A stretch of 64,000 nucleotides of DNA. It comes from Clostridium sp. K13. GTDB lineage: Bacteria; Bacillota; Clostridia; Clostridiales; Clostridiaceae. Positions 35,644 through 44,521 of the stretch are shown one piece after another. The translations under genes were made by a program, and so were the position numbers. The notes beneath the pieces are model-generated. The model did not search any database. It was given only the letters and a program-made list of their open reading frames with translations, and was not told the DNA's origin. Location: the NCBI RefSeq assembly GCF_019734195.1, contig NZ_JAASHM010000011.1:37824-101823 (forward strand), in the 5' to 3' direction. The stretch's first letter is position 1, and each line of letters begins with the position of its first letter.

Positions 35644-36975
35644 TTAATCGTCAAAGTAGTTTATTTTCGGTATTTCTTTTGAATTCATAATATCAAATGA
35701 TAGTGGTGGAACAAATACTTTTTGATTAATAGATGACCTTAATTCTGCAATTCTTGTTACCCCAACATAAACATCTGATATTTTATACCAAGTTGCATAA
35801 TCTACAACTCCTGTTTGTGGTAAGTTAAATATACTTTGAAATACCTTAACTGCTTCTTGCGTTTTTGATCCATAAACTCCATCAACTGCTAACTTAGGTA
35901 TTAGTGGATAATTTTGAGCTATTCTATTTAATTGGTCTTGAATTGTCTCAACCTCAGCTCCACTAGAGCCTATAGTTAAATCATATCCTGGATAAGAACT
36001 AGGACTTCCTTTTACAATTTCTGCTGTAACTAATTCAATATCATTTCCATAGTAATTAGTTAATATTTCATATGGAGTTTTTCCTTGATCTCCAAGATAT
36101 TTACTTCCCCATTGAGTCATCCAACCTGGACATTGAACATTCTTTCCATCGCAATACTGTGTTAATAAGGGTTGCTTTCTACCTACTCTTCTTATATAAC
36201 TTGAAAAAATATCATCAACAACTGCGCTTATACTATCATATATATTTCTTCCATAAGTAAAAGCATGATCATATGCTGTAGAATTAGTTATATCATAATT
36301 CTTTCCTTTTCCCCTATACCATTCCGTATATATTCTATTTAATGTAAATGATATTATTGCATAAACATTAGCCCTTATAGTATTTTCTGGCCAAGTTGAA
36401 TATATTTCACATGAAGCTACATTTTTAATATACTCCTTATACAAAACAGTATAATTAGGTGCTGAAGTATTGCTTGGCGTTCCAGTATGAACAGTTATAA
36501 ACTCTGGAACTACTGGCTTTGGAAGTACAACTCCACTAGTTGGAGGTGGTAAAGGCTTATCAACTTCTTCTGGAATTTTGGCTGGATAATTTCCATTTAA
36601 TGTATTAGGGCCTATATTTATTACATCTGCTCTGCTATTCCTACTATCAGATTTTATTAATTGACATTGTTGAATTGCTGTTTGGCCTGGAAATATTTGA
36701 ACACCATTAATAACTAATGTTTGAAACCCCTCCCTATCTATTCTTAAATCATACAAACTGTAGGGTGTTGGTTGTGATGGTTCTTGTGAATATTCTAGTG
36801 GTGGTGCATTTAATTCAATAACTTGCGATTCTCCTGATGAATTAGTAACTAAGTTAACTTCTTTATTATCACTCGTTTTACCTGAAGATGATACTATGGT
36901 TATCTTACCACCCTCTACAGGTATATAAGTATCACCTACAAAACATTGTATTTTTAACCTACCTTTATCAGCCAT
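35644..36975 (-). CDS. sleC: Spore cortex-lytic enzyme SleC (prepro form)
   Basis: The 443 aa match the size of clostridial SleC. The N-terminal prepro region (about 1-150, ending in a Pro-rich stretch PLPPPTSGVVLPKP) is removed by Csp protease. The catalytic lytic region (about 165-320, with YTEWYRGKGKNYDITNSTAYD and GMTQWGS-like features) follows, and then a C-terminal PG_binding_1 domain (about 325-405, with LAVDGVYGSKTQEAVKVFQ). It degrades cortex peptidoglycan during germination. It lies 64 bp after the Csp protease gene on the same strand, the known clostridial pairing. Confidence 0.94.
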   Translation of the reverse strand: MADKGRLKIQCFVGDTYIPVEGGKITIVSSSGKTSDNKEVNLVTNSSGESQVIELNAPPLEYSQEPSQPTPYSLYDLRIDREGFQTLVINGVQIFPGQTAIQQCQLIKSDSRNSRADVINIGPNTLNGNYPAKIPEEVDKPLPPPTSGVVLPKPVVPEFITVHTGTPSNTSAPNYTVLYKEYIKNVASCEIYSTWPENTIRANVYAIISFTLNRIYTEWYRGKGKNYDITNSTAYDHAFTYGRNIYDSISAVVDDIFSSYIRRVGRKQPLLTQYCDGKNVQCPGWMTQWGSKYLGDQGKTPYEILTNYYGNDIELVTAEIVKGSPSSYPGYDLTIGSSGAEVETIQDQLNRIAQNYPLIPKLAVDGVYGSKTQEAVKVFQSIFNLPQTGVVDYATWYKISDVYVGVTRIAELRSSINQKVFVPPLSFDIMNSKEIPKINYFDD

Positions 36976-37039
36976 AATAACTCCTTAATATATTAATCCA
37001 TTAATTATTAATATGCTTTTTTATTATATTTAGTGATTA

Positions 37040-40000
37040 TTATAAATCTCTAGGCTTTCTAATAAATAAGTTTTTAACTCTATACTCCTCAAAATCTGTA
37101 TTTATTCTAGGTGTATATGTTTGTTTTATCCAATCAAATACACCTTGTAAATCAAACATTCCATATCCCCATTGCCTATTAGGATAAATATCACCAGGTC
37201 TTGTCTTTGCTCCACTTATAATGTATGTTTTTATTTGTGATGAATATATACCTGGATAATTTCCATCAGTAACTGCCCACTGAAGAATAAGAGCACAACA
37301 TCCTGCCACAACAGCACCTGCAACTGAAGATCCACTCATCACTGAAGTTGCTCCTCCTGGAATAGTAACTAAAGCATTACTTCCTCCAGCTACTATATCC
37401 GGTTTTATATTTCCATACCTTGTATAACCATTACTGGATTCTGATACAATGGAATTATTATTTTGATTATAATATCCTACTGAAATTGCATTATTAGAAG
37501 TACTTGGTAATGTAATAGTTGTATATTCAACTGGATTTAAAAACTTAGTTTCATCATCTATAAGTTCCCTTTGAGGTATCCATGCATAATAATTACCCTC
37601 TACTATATATTCTCCAGTTAACCTAAATTTCCAAATTCCTGGTCTTAAATTATATGCTCTTATAAAAATAAGTGTATCACCTGTTGATAATTCAGGTGAA
37701 GTAAAATTAACTATCATTTCAGTTTTTTCATATAAAAATTTTATTCTTCTATTATTTGTATTTTTGGCTTCTATGTTATCAATTATTTCTCCTGTCGGTG
37801 ATATTATTGATAACTTAACTCTATTAGGTTTATTTATCCATATTGTTATTGGTAAGTTTTTTTGCCTTTCGCCAATTCTTATTTCTATATCTTTAATATC
37901 ACCTGCTTTCTCAATTATTCCTTCAGTATGAGTATCTGTATTTCCTTGGTTTCCAACTGGAACAACAATTACAGTTTCCGCTTGAGTTGAATAGTTATCA
38001 ATAATACTTTCATCAATTCCATTTCCAGTATGAGAACCCATATTGCTTCCCATTGGAATAAATAGAACTAATGGCTTATTTAATTCCCTTGCAACTGAAA
38101 CTACATATCTTATTCCCAGCAATACACTCCATGGGCTATATGATGGCACATCCATTTTATCAATAAGTGCTGCATCAAGTTCTACCTTAGTTGTTCTAGA
38201 TAACTTAACAATAACAAACTTACAATCTGGGGCAACTCCCTTTAAATCTGGGTTTATTCCTCTTCCACCAATAATCCCACTTACCTTAGTACCATGCCCA
38301 ATCTCATCCTTAGATGGAACTATACTATATGGATCCCCACCTGAAGTTTGCAAACTTATTGCTTGATTTATTTGATCTTCAGTATATTCTACTCCATATT
38401 TTAATCCATATATATACTTATCTCCTTGAATAGTTTGATCCCATAACCTTACTATTCTTGTTGTATCATCTTCCATTTGAAATTCTTTGTTAAGATAATC
38501 TATTCCAGTATCAATTACTCCAACCAATACGTCTCTTCCATTAAGCCTTAAATATGGATTGGTATTAAATACAGGTGCTCCACTTGCTTCTACTGGTGAA
38601 ATATCATTTAATGTTAATATAGTAGAAACTTCAATATTAACTATTCTAATTGCTAATTTTTTTACTTCGTCAACTTTATCAGCTGGTGTAATTATCACCG
38701 CAAAATTTGATGATATCATTACTCCTTCAATATCTTGTATTTTCAATAAATTTTTTAAAACTTCTTGATTTGAAACTTCAGCTAAAAGGAAAATTTTATC
38801 TTTACTATCTGAATTATAATCCACATTTATTTCATCTGCTCTTTTAAGATAATCATCCATAAGTATAACTTTACTCTCTTTATTTCTAAGACCTAACCCT
38901 AATGTTTGAGATACTAAATTAATACTTTCTCTTAAACAAAGTTCACCATATCCCCAGCCTGCATCTGGATACTCTATATCTTGCCTAGTCTTTTTTGAAC
39001 CTAGAATTAAAAAATATTTTACTCTTTCCCCATATAAATAAGGATCATTTCCATTTACTATTCCCCATTGCATCATAAGAGCTGCGGCACCTGTAACTTG
39101 TGGTGTTGCCATAGAGGTTCCTGTTTTTTTATCAAATGCCCTATTAGGTATAGATGAATAAATTCCTTCTCCTGGTGCAACTATATCAGGCTTTATATAT
39201 TGTCCATTATATTTTTCTCCTCTTCCACTAAATGGTGAAATAATATCAACTAAATAATTATAACTTCCAACTGATATTACATTTTTAACTGTGGCAGGTA
39301 TTCCTAATGTGTTATAAACAACAGGTTCTAAAAACTTAGTATTAACATTTAATCCTTCTGAAATAGGTAACCACATATCAAAGTTTCCGTCATATTTATT
39401 TAATTTTCTTAATGTTATTTTCCATTGTCCTGAAGATACAAAGCCATTAATTCCAGTTAATATAATTCCAATTTCTCCACTTACATCAAATGGCTTAGGT
39501 CCAGTTAAATATATGGAATATCTAGAATTTCCTATTGTTCCTTCATTAACTCCTTCTTTTACTAATATTTCACCAGTACCAATTCCATATGGAGAAATTA
39601 ACTCTATACTTAATTGTGGCAATATTGATTTATATAAATTTATTACAACTATAGATTCATCTGATGAAATATTAAAATACACATCATTTACTTCTTCTAA
39701 TGTTCCTCCTACATGATGTGCTGCTTCACCTTCATTTCCTGCTGCTATAACAATTGTTACTCTTTCAGTAGCAGAAACTGTTGAAATATATTGTTCAAGC
39801 AAACTACTACCATTATGTGCTCCATCATTAGTACTTAAACTCATATTTATAGCTAATGGCATATTTAGCTCTTTTCCCTTATCAATAAGAAACTTTATTC
39901 CCTTCATTATTTGAGTACTTAATGCAAATCTACTTCTAGCCACCTTGACCATTGCTATTGAACTTTCAGGTGCTACACCATAATATTGCTTATCTATTTT

Positions 40001-40603
40001 TCCTCCAGCACAAGCTATTCCTACAACATGTGTTCCATGTCCAGTAATATCAGTTGAATTAACTATTGAATATGGATCAGATGATTTAAGTGCTTCATTA
40101 ATTTGCTCCTTAGTATATACCTTTCCACCTTCATCTAAATCATATATATATTCTATTCTAGTTGTTCCATCAGGATTTCTAAATGCAGGATGAGTATAAT
40201 CTATTCCAGTATCAATAAATCCAATTAAAACTCCCTTTCCATTAAATTCACTTGAATTTAACTGTGTAATACAAGAAGCCCTATTACTTTCATAATCATC
40301 TGCATATAAACTTTTAGGTAGTTCTATATATTGAATTTCTGGGCTAGTTGCTAAAGCAACAAGATTTTCTATTGGAATTTCTGCTATTCCATATCCATAT
40401 CCCAAATCAACATACTTTCCATTTAAGTTTTCCACTATTTTAGAAATTTCACTTGGAGAAGCTCCTGAAATTATACTTACTTCAATTTCAGAATCATTAT
40501 TAGTTGCTAAAAAGCTATGTGATATATTAAGCTTTGATAATATTGATGTTGGCATATTCTTTAATATACCTAAATTATTTAAATTACCTTCTATGTTTAC
40601 CAC
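37040..40603 (-). CDS. Csp germination protease with two tandem subtilisin domains
   Basis: The 1187-aa fusion has two Csp-type S8 proteases, each with a prodomain. Domain 1 has D131 (IDTGID), H189 (GHGTHV), N290 (AAGNEG) and S497 (GTSMATP). Domain 2 has prodomain 580-685, D698, H770 (GHGTKV), N885 (PVGNQG) and S1093 (SGSSVAG), so all catalytic positions are present in both. The role is to cleave pro-SleC when germinants are sensed. C. perfringens has separate csp genes; C. difficile has a CspBA fusion whose second domain is inactive. The start is unclear: GTG at 40603 overlaps the GAGG site, and 8 bp after that site the codon is ATA. Confidence 0.92.
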   Translation of the reverse strand: MVNIEGNLNNLGILKNMPTSILSKLNISHSFLATNNDSEIEVSIISGASPSEISKIVENLNGKYVDLGYGYGIAEIPIENLVALATSPEIQYIELPKSLYADDYESNRASCITQLNSSEFNGKGVLIGFIDTGIDYTHPAFRNPDGTTRIEYIYDLDEGGKVYTKEQINEALKSSDPYSIVNSTDITGHGTHVVGIACAGGKIDKQYYGVAPESSIAMVKVARSRFALSTQIMKGIKFLIDKGKELNMPLAINMSLSTNDGAHNGSSLLEQYISTVSATERVTIVIAAGNEGEAAHHVGGTLEEVNDVYFNISSDESIVVINLYKSILPQLSIELISPYGIGTGEILVKEGVNEGTIGNSRYSIYLTGPKPFDVSGEIGIILTGINGFVSSGQWKITLRKLNKYDGNFDMWLPISEGLNVNTKFLEPVVYNTLGIPATVKNVISVGSYNYLVDIISPFSGRGEKYNGQYIKPDIVAPGEGIYSSIPNRAFDKKTGTSMATPQVTGAAALMMQWGIVNGNDPYLYGERVKYFLILGSKKTRQDIEYPDAGWGYGELCLRESINLVSQTLGLGLRNKESKVILMDDYLKRADEINVDYNSDSKDKIFLLAEVSNQEVLKNLLKIQDIEGVMISSNFAVIITPADKVDEVKKLAIRIVNIEVSTILTLNDISPVEASGAPVFNTNPYLRLNGRDVLVGVIDTGIDYLNKEFQMEDDTTRIVRLWDQTIQGDKYIYGLKYGVEYTEDQINQAISLQTSGGDPYSIVPSKDEIGHGTKVSGIIGGRGINPDLKGVAPDCKFVIVKLSRTTKVELDAALIDKMDVPSYSPWSVLLGIRYVVSVARELNKPLVLFIPMGSNMGSHTGNGIDESIIDNYSTQAETVIVVPVGNQGNTDTHTEGIIEKAGDIKDIEIRIGERQKNLPITIWINKPNRVKLSIISPTGEIIDNIEAKNTNNRRIKFLYEKTEMIVNFTSPELSTGDTLIFIRAYNLRPGIWKFRLTGEYIVEGNYYAWIPQRELIDDETKFLNPVEYTTITLPSTSNNAISVGYYNQNNNSIVSESSNGYTRYGNIKPDIVAGGSNALVTIPGGATSVMSGSSVAGAVVAGCCALILQWAVTDGNYPGIYSSQIKTYIISGAKTRPGDIYPNRQWGYGMFDLQGVFDWIKQTYTPRINTDFEEYRVKNLFIRKPRDL

Positions 40604-40679
40604 CTCGTAATAATTTCTCTTATCAATATATGTTTAATTTAAAATATCTGAACTATTAAATTTATTATTAATATCAAAG

Positions 40680-40718
40680 TTATCCACATGTTTTATTAAG
40701 TTATCCACACTATCCACA
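40680..40718. promoter_or_regulatory. Cluster of three DnaA boxes
   Basis: TTATCCACA occurs at 40680-40688 and 40701-40709 and CTATCCACA at 40710-40718, all in the same orientation. The first two are 21 bp apart (two helical turns) and the last two abut. A very AT-rich tract (40719-40757) follows. The cluster lies in the csp upstream region. Confidence 0.75.
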
Positions 40719-40757
40719 TATTAATATATTGTTTTTTATTTTATTATTTATATAATA

Positions 40758-40783
40758 AAAAAGGTGCCCTTTGGCACCTTTTT
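40758..40783 (-). terminator. Terminator after the XRE regulator
   Basis: AAAAAGGTGCC-AAAG-GGCACCTTTTTT on the minus strand, overlapping the stop codon. Confidence 0.88.
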
Positions 40784-41456
40784 ATAATCTAATTTCTATT
40801 CTTTCTAACTTTGCAATTACCGATATTTCTCTAGATTCTACAGTTTCAGTCATAAGAGCTCCCCCGTTACTTACAAGAAGTAGCTTTGAATTTCCTAAGC
40901 TCTTTATTTGTCTTATTTTTCTATTTCCTTTATAATCAACCAAGAATATTCCATTATTGCTTATTTCTTTTACTAAATGTGCAAAAGCTAAATCTCCTTG
41001 CATCATTCTAAAGCCAGACATCTCATTATCCTGAATTTCTAAATACATAACTTTATCTTGAGGAAAACCTTCTACCTTATTTGAATGAATAGGTAACTCT
41101 ATTTTCCCCTTAACATTTTTTAAACTATAATCATAAATTGGAACATTCTTTAAAACAGATGAAAATGCATTATCCCATACTTCCTCTGTTTCAATTTTTG
41201 ATGGCTTCTTATTAACTGCAGCATAAGTTTTTCTCTCTTCCATTAATGCTTCATCAGTTACAACCATACTTACATCATTTAAATCTACTTTTAAAATTTT
41301 AGCAGCCTTATCTATAAATGATTCTTGTACAATTCTTCTTCCTGTTTCAACTTCATTTATAAATTTCTCTGCAACACCTAACTTCTTTGCAAATGCCTTT
41401 TGTGTCATACCAGATTTTACTCTAGCTTCTTTTATTTTTTCACCAACTCTACTCAT
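40782..41456 (-). CDS. XRE-type regulator with LexA/S24-like C-terminal domain lacking the catalytic Ser
   Basis: The 224-aa protein starts at 41456, where AAAAGGACA precedes the ATG; the frame extends to 41498 inside the upstream gene without a ribosome site. The N-terminal Xre HTH (IKEARVKSGMTQKAFAKKLGV, about 6-26) is followed by an S24-like beta domain (about 120-224). In the position of the LexA/CI catalytic GDSM the protein has DNEM, and the VKRL Lys region reads KIRQI, so self-cleavage is unlikely. The ATG overlaps the DUF3783 gene by 8 bp, which couples the pair. Confidence 0.85.
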   Translation of the reverse strand: MSRVGEKIKEARVKSGMTQKAFAKKLGVAEKFINEVETGRRIVQESFIDKAAKILKVDLNDVSMVVTDEALMEERKTYAAVNKKPSKIETEEVWDNAFSSVLKNVPIYDYSLKNVKGKIELPIHSNKVEGFPQDKVMYLEIQDNEMSGFRMMQGDLAFAHLVKEISNNGIFLVDYKGNRKIRQIKSLGNSKLLLVSNGGALMTETVESREISVIAKLERIEIRL

Positions 41457-41823
41457 TGTCCTTTTCCTTTCTAACTTTTGAATACCATTCTTTCTCATCT
41501 TTTAAATGCTTAATAAGATGATTTATCTTCCAATTAATTGACTGCTCAGTTACTACAGCTAAGATTCCATCCTTGATCTTTTGCCTAGTATCAATTATTG
41601 CCTTTCTAAGTTCATTCTCTGATAAATTATTATATAATATTACCTTCTCCTTAATTGGATTGCAATTAAATATATCTAATCTAGTACCTTTTAATACATC
41701 CATTAATGTCATTTCGCACATTTCAGGAGTTATTTCTATTATCTTATATCCAAGCTCACTTAAGTTTAATAACTCTATATTAGATAATCCATATACTAAA
41801 ATACATTTATTATTATCAAGCAT
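41449..41823 (-). CDS. DUF3783 domain protein
   Basis: The 124-aa protein starts at ATG 41823, with AAAGGGG 8 bp upstream; the frame begins 21 bp earlier without a ribosome site. It has a small alpha/beta domain with ILVYGLSN and a FNCNPI motif in the middle, and a Lys/Glu-rich tail. The family function is unknown. It is translationally coupled to the XRE/S24-like regulator (8-bp overlap), suggesting that the two act together. Confidence 0.8.
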   Translation of the reverse strand: MLDNNKCILVYGLSNIELLNLSELGYKIIEITPEMCEMTLMDVLKGTRLDIFNCNPIKEKVILYNNLSENELRKAIIDTRQKIKDGILAVVTEQSINWKINHLIKHLKDEKEWYSKVRKEKDNE

Positions 41824-41860
41824 ACCAACACCCCTTTTATACATGAAGATTTAATTTTAG

Positions 41861-41921
41861 GCTGCATTAAAACTTAATGTGAAAATAAAAATATTCACAT
41901 CGTATTTAATACAGCCTAACA
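41861..41921 (-). terminator. Long imperfect hairpin after ppiB
   Basis: TTAGGCTGTATTAAA...TTTAATGCAGCCTAA with inner ATGTGAATA.../TTTTCACAT forms a roughly 60-nt imperfect hairpin between the cyclophilin stop and the DUF3783 gene. The T-tail is weak, so it could also be a small palindromic repeat. Confidence 0.5.
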
Positions 41922-41940
41922 CTCTTACAAACTTTTCTAA

Positions 41941-42465
41941 TTAGTCTTCTATTATTTGAGGTTCTTCAAATTTTTCTCCAAAAGTATCTACAGTTACTTT
42001 CTTCATTACTTGATCCTCATATGGTTTATCACTATAATCTCTCTTAGTGTTAACTATCTTTGTAGCAACATCTAATCCCTCTATAAGCTTTCCAAATGAA
42101 GCATATTGTCCATCTAGGTGTGGTGCATCTTCAACCATTATAAAGAATTGACTACCTGCTGAATCTGGGTGCATTGCTCTAGCCATAGATAAAACACCTT
42201 TTGTATGTTTTAAGTTATTTGCAACTCCATTTCTTGAGAATTCACCTTTTATACTATATCCAGGACCTCCAATTCCCATTCCCTCTGGACATCCACCTTG
42301 AATCATGAATCCTGGTATTACTCTATGGAATATTAATCCATCATAAAATCCTCTATTTATTAAATCAACAAAATTTCTAACTGTATTTGGAGCTACTTCT
42401 GGATATAACTCCGCTTTCATTATATCTCCATTTTCCATTTCTATAGTTACTATAGGGTTTTTCAT
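41941..42465 (-). CDS. Cyclophilin-type peptidyl-prolyl cis-trans isomerase
   Basis: The 174-aa single-domain cyclophilin catalyses proline isomerisation during protein folding. It has the active-site sequences FHRVIPGFMIQGG, SAGSQFFIM and HLDGQYASFGKL. It has no signal peptide, so it is cytoplasmic. The start has GAGGTAATTAAT before the ATG. It is monocistronic. Confidence 0.95.
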   Translation of the reverse strand: MKNPIVTIEMENGDIMKAELYPEVAPNTVRNFVDLINRGFYDGLIFHRVIPGFMIQGGCPEGMGIGGPGYSIKGEFSRNGVANNLKHTKGVLSMARAMHPDSAGSQFFIMVEDAPHLDGQYASFGKLIEGLDVATKIVNTKRDYSDKPYEDQVMKKVTVDTFGEKFEEPQIIED

Positions 42466-42649
42466 ATTAATTACCTCACTTTCATTTTTTGGTATAATTT
42501 ATTATTATCATATTTCTATACACTAATTCAATGTTTTATAAAAATTTTATATAAATTTTTACTTAAACTATCTCTATTATAATTGAATAAGTAACACTAA
42601 AATAAGTATTTAAGTTATGAAATTAAACTTTTGAGGTCCACTTAAAAGA

Positions 42650-42672
42650 AAAAAAGCCTCGAAAATCGAAGC
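42650..42672 (-). terminator. Terminator after the STAS-like gene
   Basis: AGCTTCGA-TTT-TCGAGGCT hairpin followed by T7 on the minus strand, about 60 bp after the stop. Confidence 0.8.
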
Positions 42673-42733
42673 TAATGAGATTTTAACTAATTAAAGAACG
42701 AAACTTTAAAATATATTTAATTCAAGGTTTTAT

Positions 42734-43006
42734 TTATTGTTGAAAAGCAGTTCCTAAAACTACTCTTGAATAATCATTATAGTTTGATAAATTTTTAACA
42801 TCTATTTGCTTAAAAATATAATCTCTTCCGAATTTATTTATTAAATCACTAAATAGACAAGTTAAAAAAGTTGATGGAATTCTATCTAATCCATAAAAAT
42901 CTAAACTTACACCATTATCTAAATTATTTTTTACTATCTCCCTTAATAAGATAGCATCCTCTATTGAATATCTCTCTCCTAAGAAATCCTTTATTTTTAT
43001 ATTCAT
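42734..43006 (-). CDS. STAS-like DUF4325 protein
   Basis: The 90-aa protein starts at the second ATG (43006), 8 bp after GGGG; the first ATG (43012) is too close. It matches DUF4325 proteins: LDFYGLDRIPSTFLTCLFSDLI resembles the STAS-fold core with the Ser/Thr position. Such proteins often act as small regulatory partners or are linked to nucleotide-binding sensors. No partner is adjacent here. It is monocistronic. Confidence 0.75.
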   Translation of the reverse strand: MNIKIKDFLGERYSIEDAILLREIVKNNLDNGVSLDFYGLDRIPSTFLTCLFSDLINKFGRDYIFKQIDVKNLSNYNDYSRVVLGTAFQQ

Positions 43007-43136
43007 ACTCATTACCCCAATCTCCTTTTTTAAATATTCTGAAAATTCTTTCTACAATAATAATATATACAATTTTCAGAATATTGTCAATGATTTAACA
43101 ATTATTTTTTAAATAATTTCCTTTTTTTTAATTTTA

Positions 43137-43160
43137 ATAAAAAAAACGCCTTTTGGCGTT
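43137..43160 (-). terminator. Terminator after murI
   Basis: AACGCC-AAAA-GGCGTT hairpin followed by T8 on the minus strand, immediately after the murI stop. Confidence 0.88.
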
Positions 43161-43163
43161 TCT

Positions 43164-43940
43164 TTATGGTTGTTGAATTAACTTCCAACTTAAATCAATA
43201 ACCTTTTTTTCATCTAAAGAATTATATATATCTACATTCCCTTTTTTAATCCTATCCGTTAATAGATTTTTTTCTCTTAATCTTCTTTTTATTTCTCTAG
43301 CAGTTCCCTCTCCACCATCCATTATAATAACATTACTTCCAACAATTTTAGCTATTACATCTTTAACAAAAGGATAATGAGTACATCCAAGTACTATAGA
43401 ACTTATTTCACTTTTATCATATATACTTAGTTTTTCTTCTAAATATTCCTCTAGTTCTTCTCCACTCAAAACGCCATCTTCTATAAACTCCATAAGACCA
43501 GCACAGGGTATTGGAACTATTTCAGCCTTTTCCTTATATTTATTAAGTAACAAATTAAACTTCTCTTGTTTAATAGTCATAGGTGTTGCCATTATTAATA
43601 TTTTTCCACTTCTATTTAACTCTACAGCAGGCTTTATTGCAGGCTCTATTCCAACTAAAGGTATATCCGGATATACCCTCCTTAATTCGCTTACAGCTGC
43701 ACTTGTTGCTGTATTGCAAGCAACTACTAATCCCTTTATTCCCTTTTCAATTAAAAAATCAACAACATTAAAAGTTAAATCTCTAATTTCTTTTGTTGGC
43801 TTCACACCATATGGAGCATTTTTTGAATCTCCAAAATATATATAATTTTCATTAGGCATTATCTTTATAGCTTCTCTAAGTACACTTAGTCCACCTACGC
43901 CAGAATCTAAAAAACCTATTGGCAAATCCTTTTTATTCAA
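43164..43940 (-). CDS. murI: Glutamate racemase
   Basis: The 258-aa enzyme makes D-glutamate for peptidoglycan. Both catalytic Cys motifs are present, VVACNTATSA (about 76-85) and LGCTHYPF (about 184-191), as is the N-terminal DSGVGGLSVL. The start is TTG at 43940, with GGAGTGAG at correct spacing; no ATG precedes the conserved N-terminus. It is monocistronic, with a terminator. Confidence 0.96.
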   Translation of the reverse strand: MNKKDLPIGFLDSGVGGLSVLREAIKIMPNENYIYFGDSKNAPYGVKPTKEIRDLTFNVVDFLIEKGIKGLVVACNTATSAAVSELRRVYPDIPLVGIEPAIKPAVELNRSGKILIMATPMTIKQEKFNLLLNKYKEKAEIVPIPCAGLMEFIEDGVLSGEELEEYLEEKLSIYDKSEISSIVLGCTHYPFVKDVIAKIVGSNVIIMDGGEGTAREIKRRLREKNLLTDRIKKGNVDIYNSLDEKKVIDLSWKLIQQP

Positions 43941-44061
43941 GTTCTCTCACTCCAATTTATATATTCCTTAATTTTATTTTATACCTTAATTAATAGTAAA
44001 TCTACTTTCAAATTAATATTATATATAAATTATTGTGTGTTTTTCTTTCAATAAAAAACTA

Positions 44062-44364
44062 TTAGTTATTAGACATCCAAGAGGGAATTGATACTCTATC
44101 ATTTTCAAGTAATTGTGATTGTAATATATGCTTCTTTTTATCCAGCTCTCTCTTAGCAGAATTTATACTTAATAGTTCTTCTGCCTCTCTAATACTTTTT
44201 GCTTTAAAGACCATTGTCCATCCATCTTTATTATATTTTCCTGCACACATAACATACTTATCTTTATTTTTATTTACACCATTCATGCTATCGTAAATAA
44301 AACTATTAAGTTCCCCGATATTTTTATAATTAACTTTTACAAATATTCCTCTATTACCTTTCAT
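44062..44364 (-). CDS. Orphan SOS-controlled protein of unknown function
   Basis: The 100-aa, soluble, basic protein has a compact alpha/beta N-terminal part (about 5-70, with YVMCAGKYNKDGWTMVFKA) and a Lys-rich C-terminal tail. There is no signal peptide, membrane helix or LysM domain, so it is not YneA-like. I do not recognise the family. The ATG follows GGAGGTG. The promoter contains two LexA boxes (see next entry), so expression should be tightly repressed and damage-induced. A cell-division, repair or nucleotide-related role is inference only. Confidence 0.85.
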   Translation of the reverse strand: MKGNRGIFVKVNYKNIGELNSFIYDSMNGVNKNKDKYVMCAGKYNKDGWTMVFKAKSIREAEELLSINSAKRELDKKKHILQSQLLENDRVSIPSWMSNN

Positions 44365-44375
44365 ACCGCACCTCC

Positions 44376-44429
44376 GAACAAACGTTCATTTCTTAAGTAA
44401 ATAATACCAGAACATTTGTTCTTGGTCAA
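44376..44429 (-). promoter_or_regulatory. SOS promoter with two LexA boxes
   Basis: On the minus strand TTGACC (44429-44424) and TATTAT (44406-44401) are 17 nt apart. GAACAAATGTTC (44421-44410) fills the spacer, and GAACGTTTGTTC (44387-44376) lies after the start site and abuts the ribosome site. Both fit the Gram-positive LexA consensus CGAAC-N4-GTTYG in their GAAC-N4-GTTC core. Confidence 0.88.
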
Positions 44430-44521
44430 CATTTTTTTACTTTTTTAGAGGGTTTTCTTTAATTTTATAGAATATTATCCATACTAAAGAATAATTTATC
44501 ATAAAAGAAAGAACTAATATT

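Noticed and set aside
40680..40757. Chromosomal oriC
   Set aside because: No dnaA, dnaN, rpmH or gyr genes are nearby and only three boxes are present.
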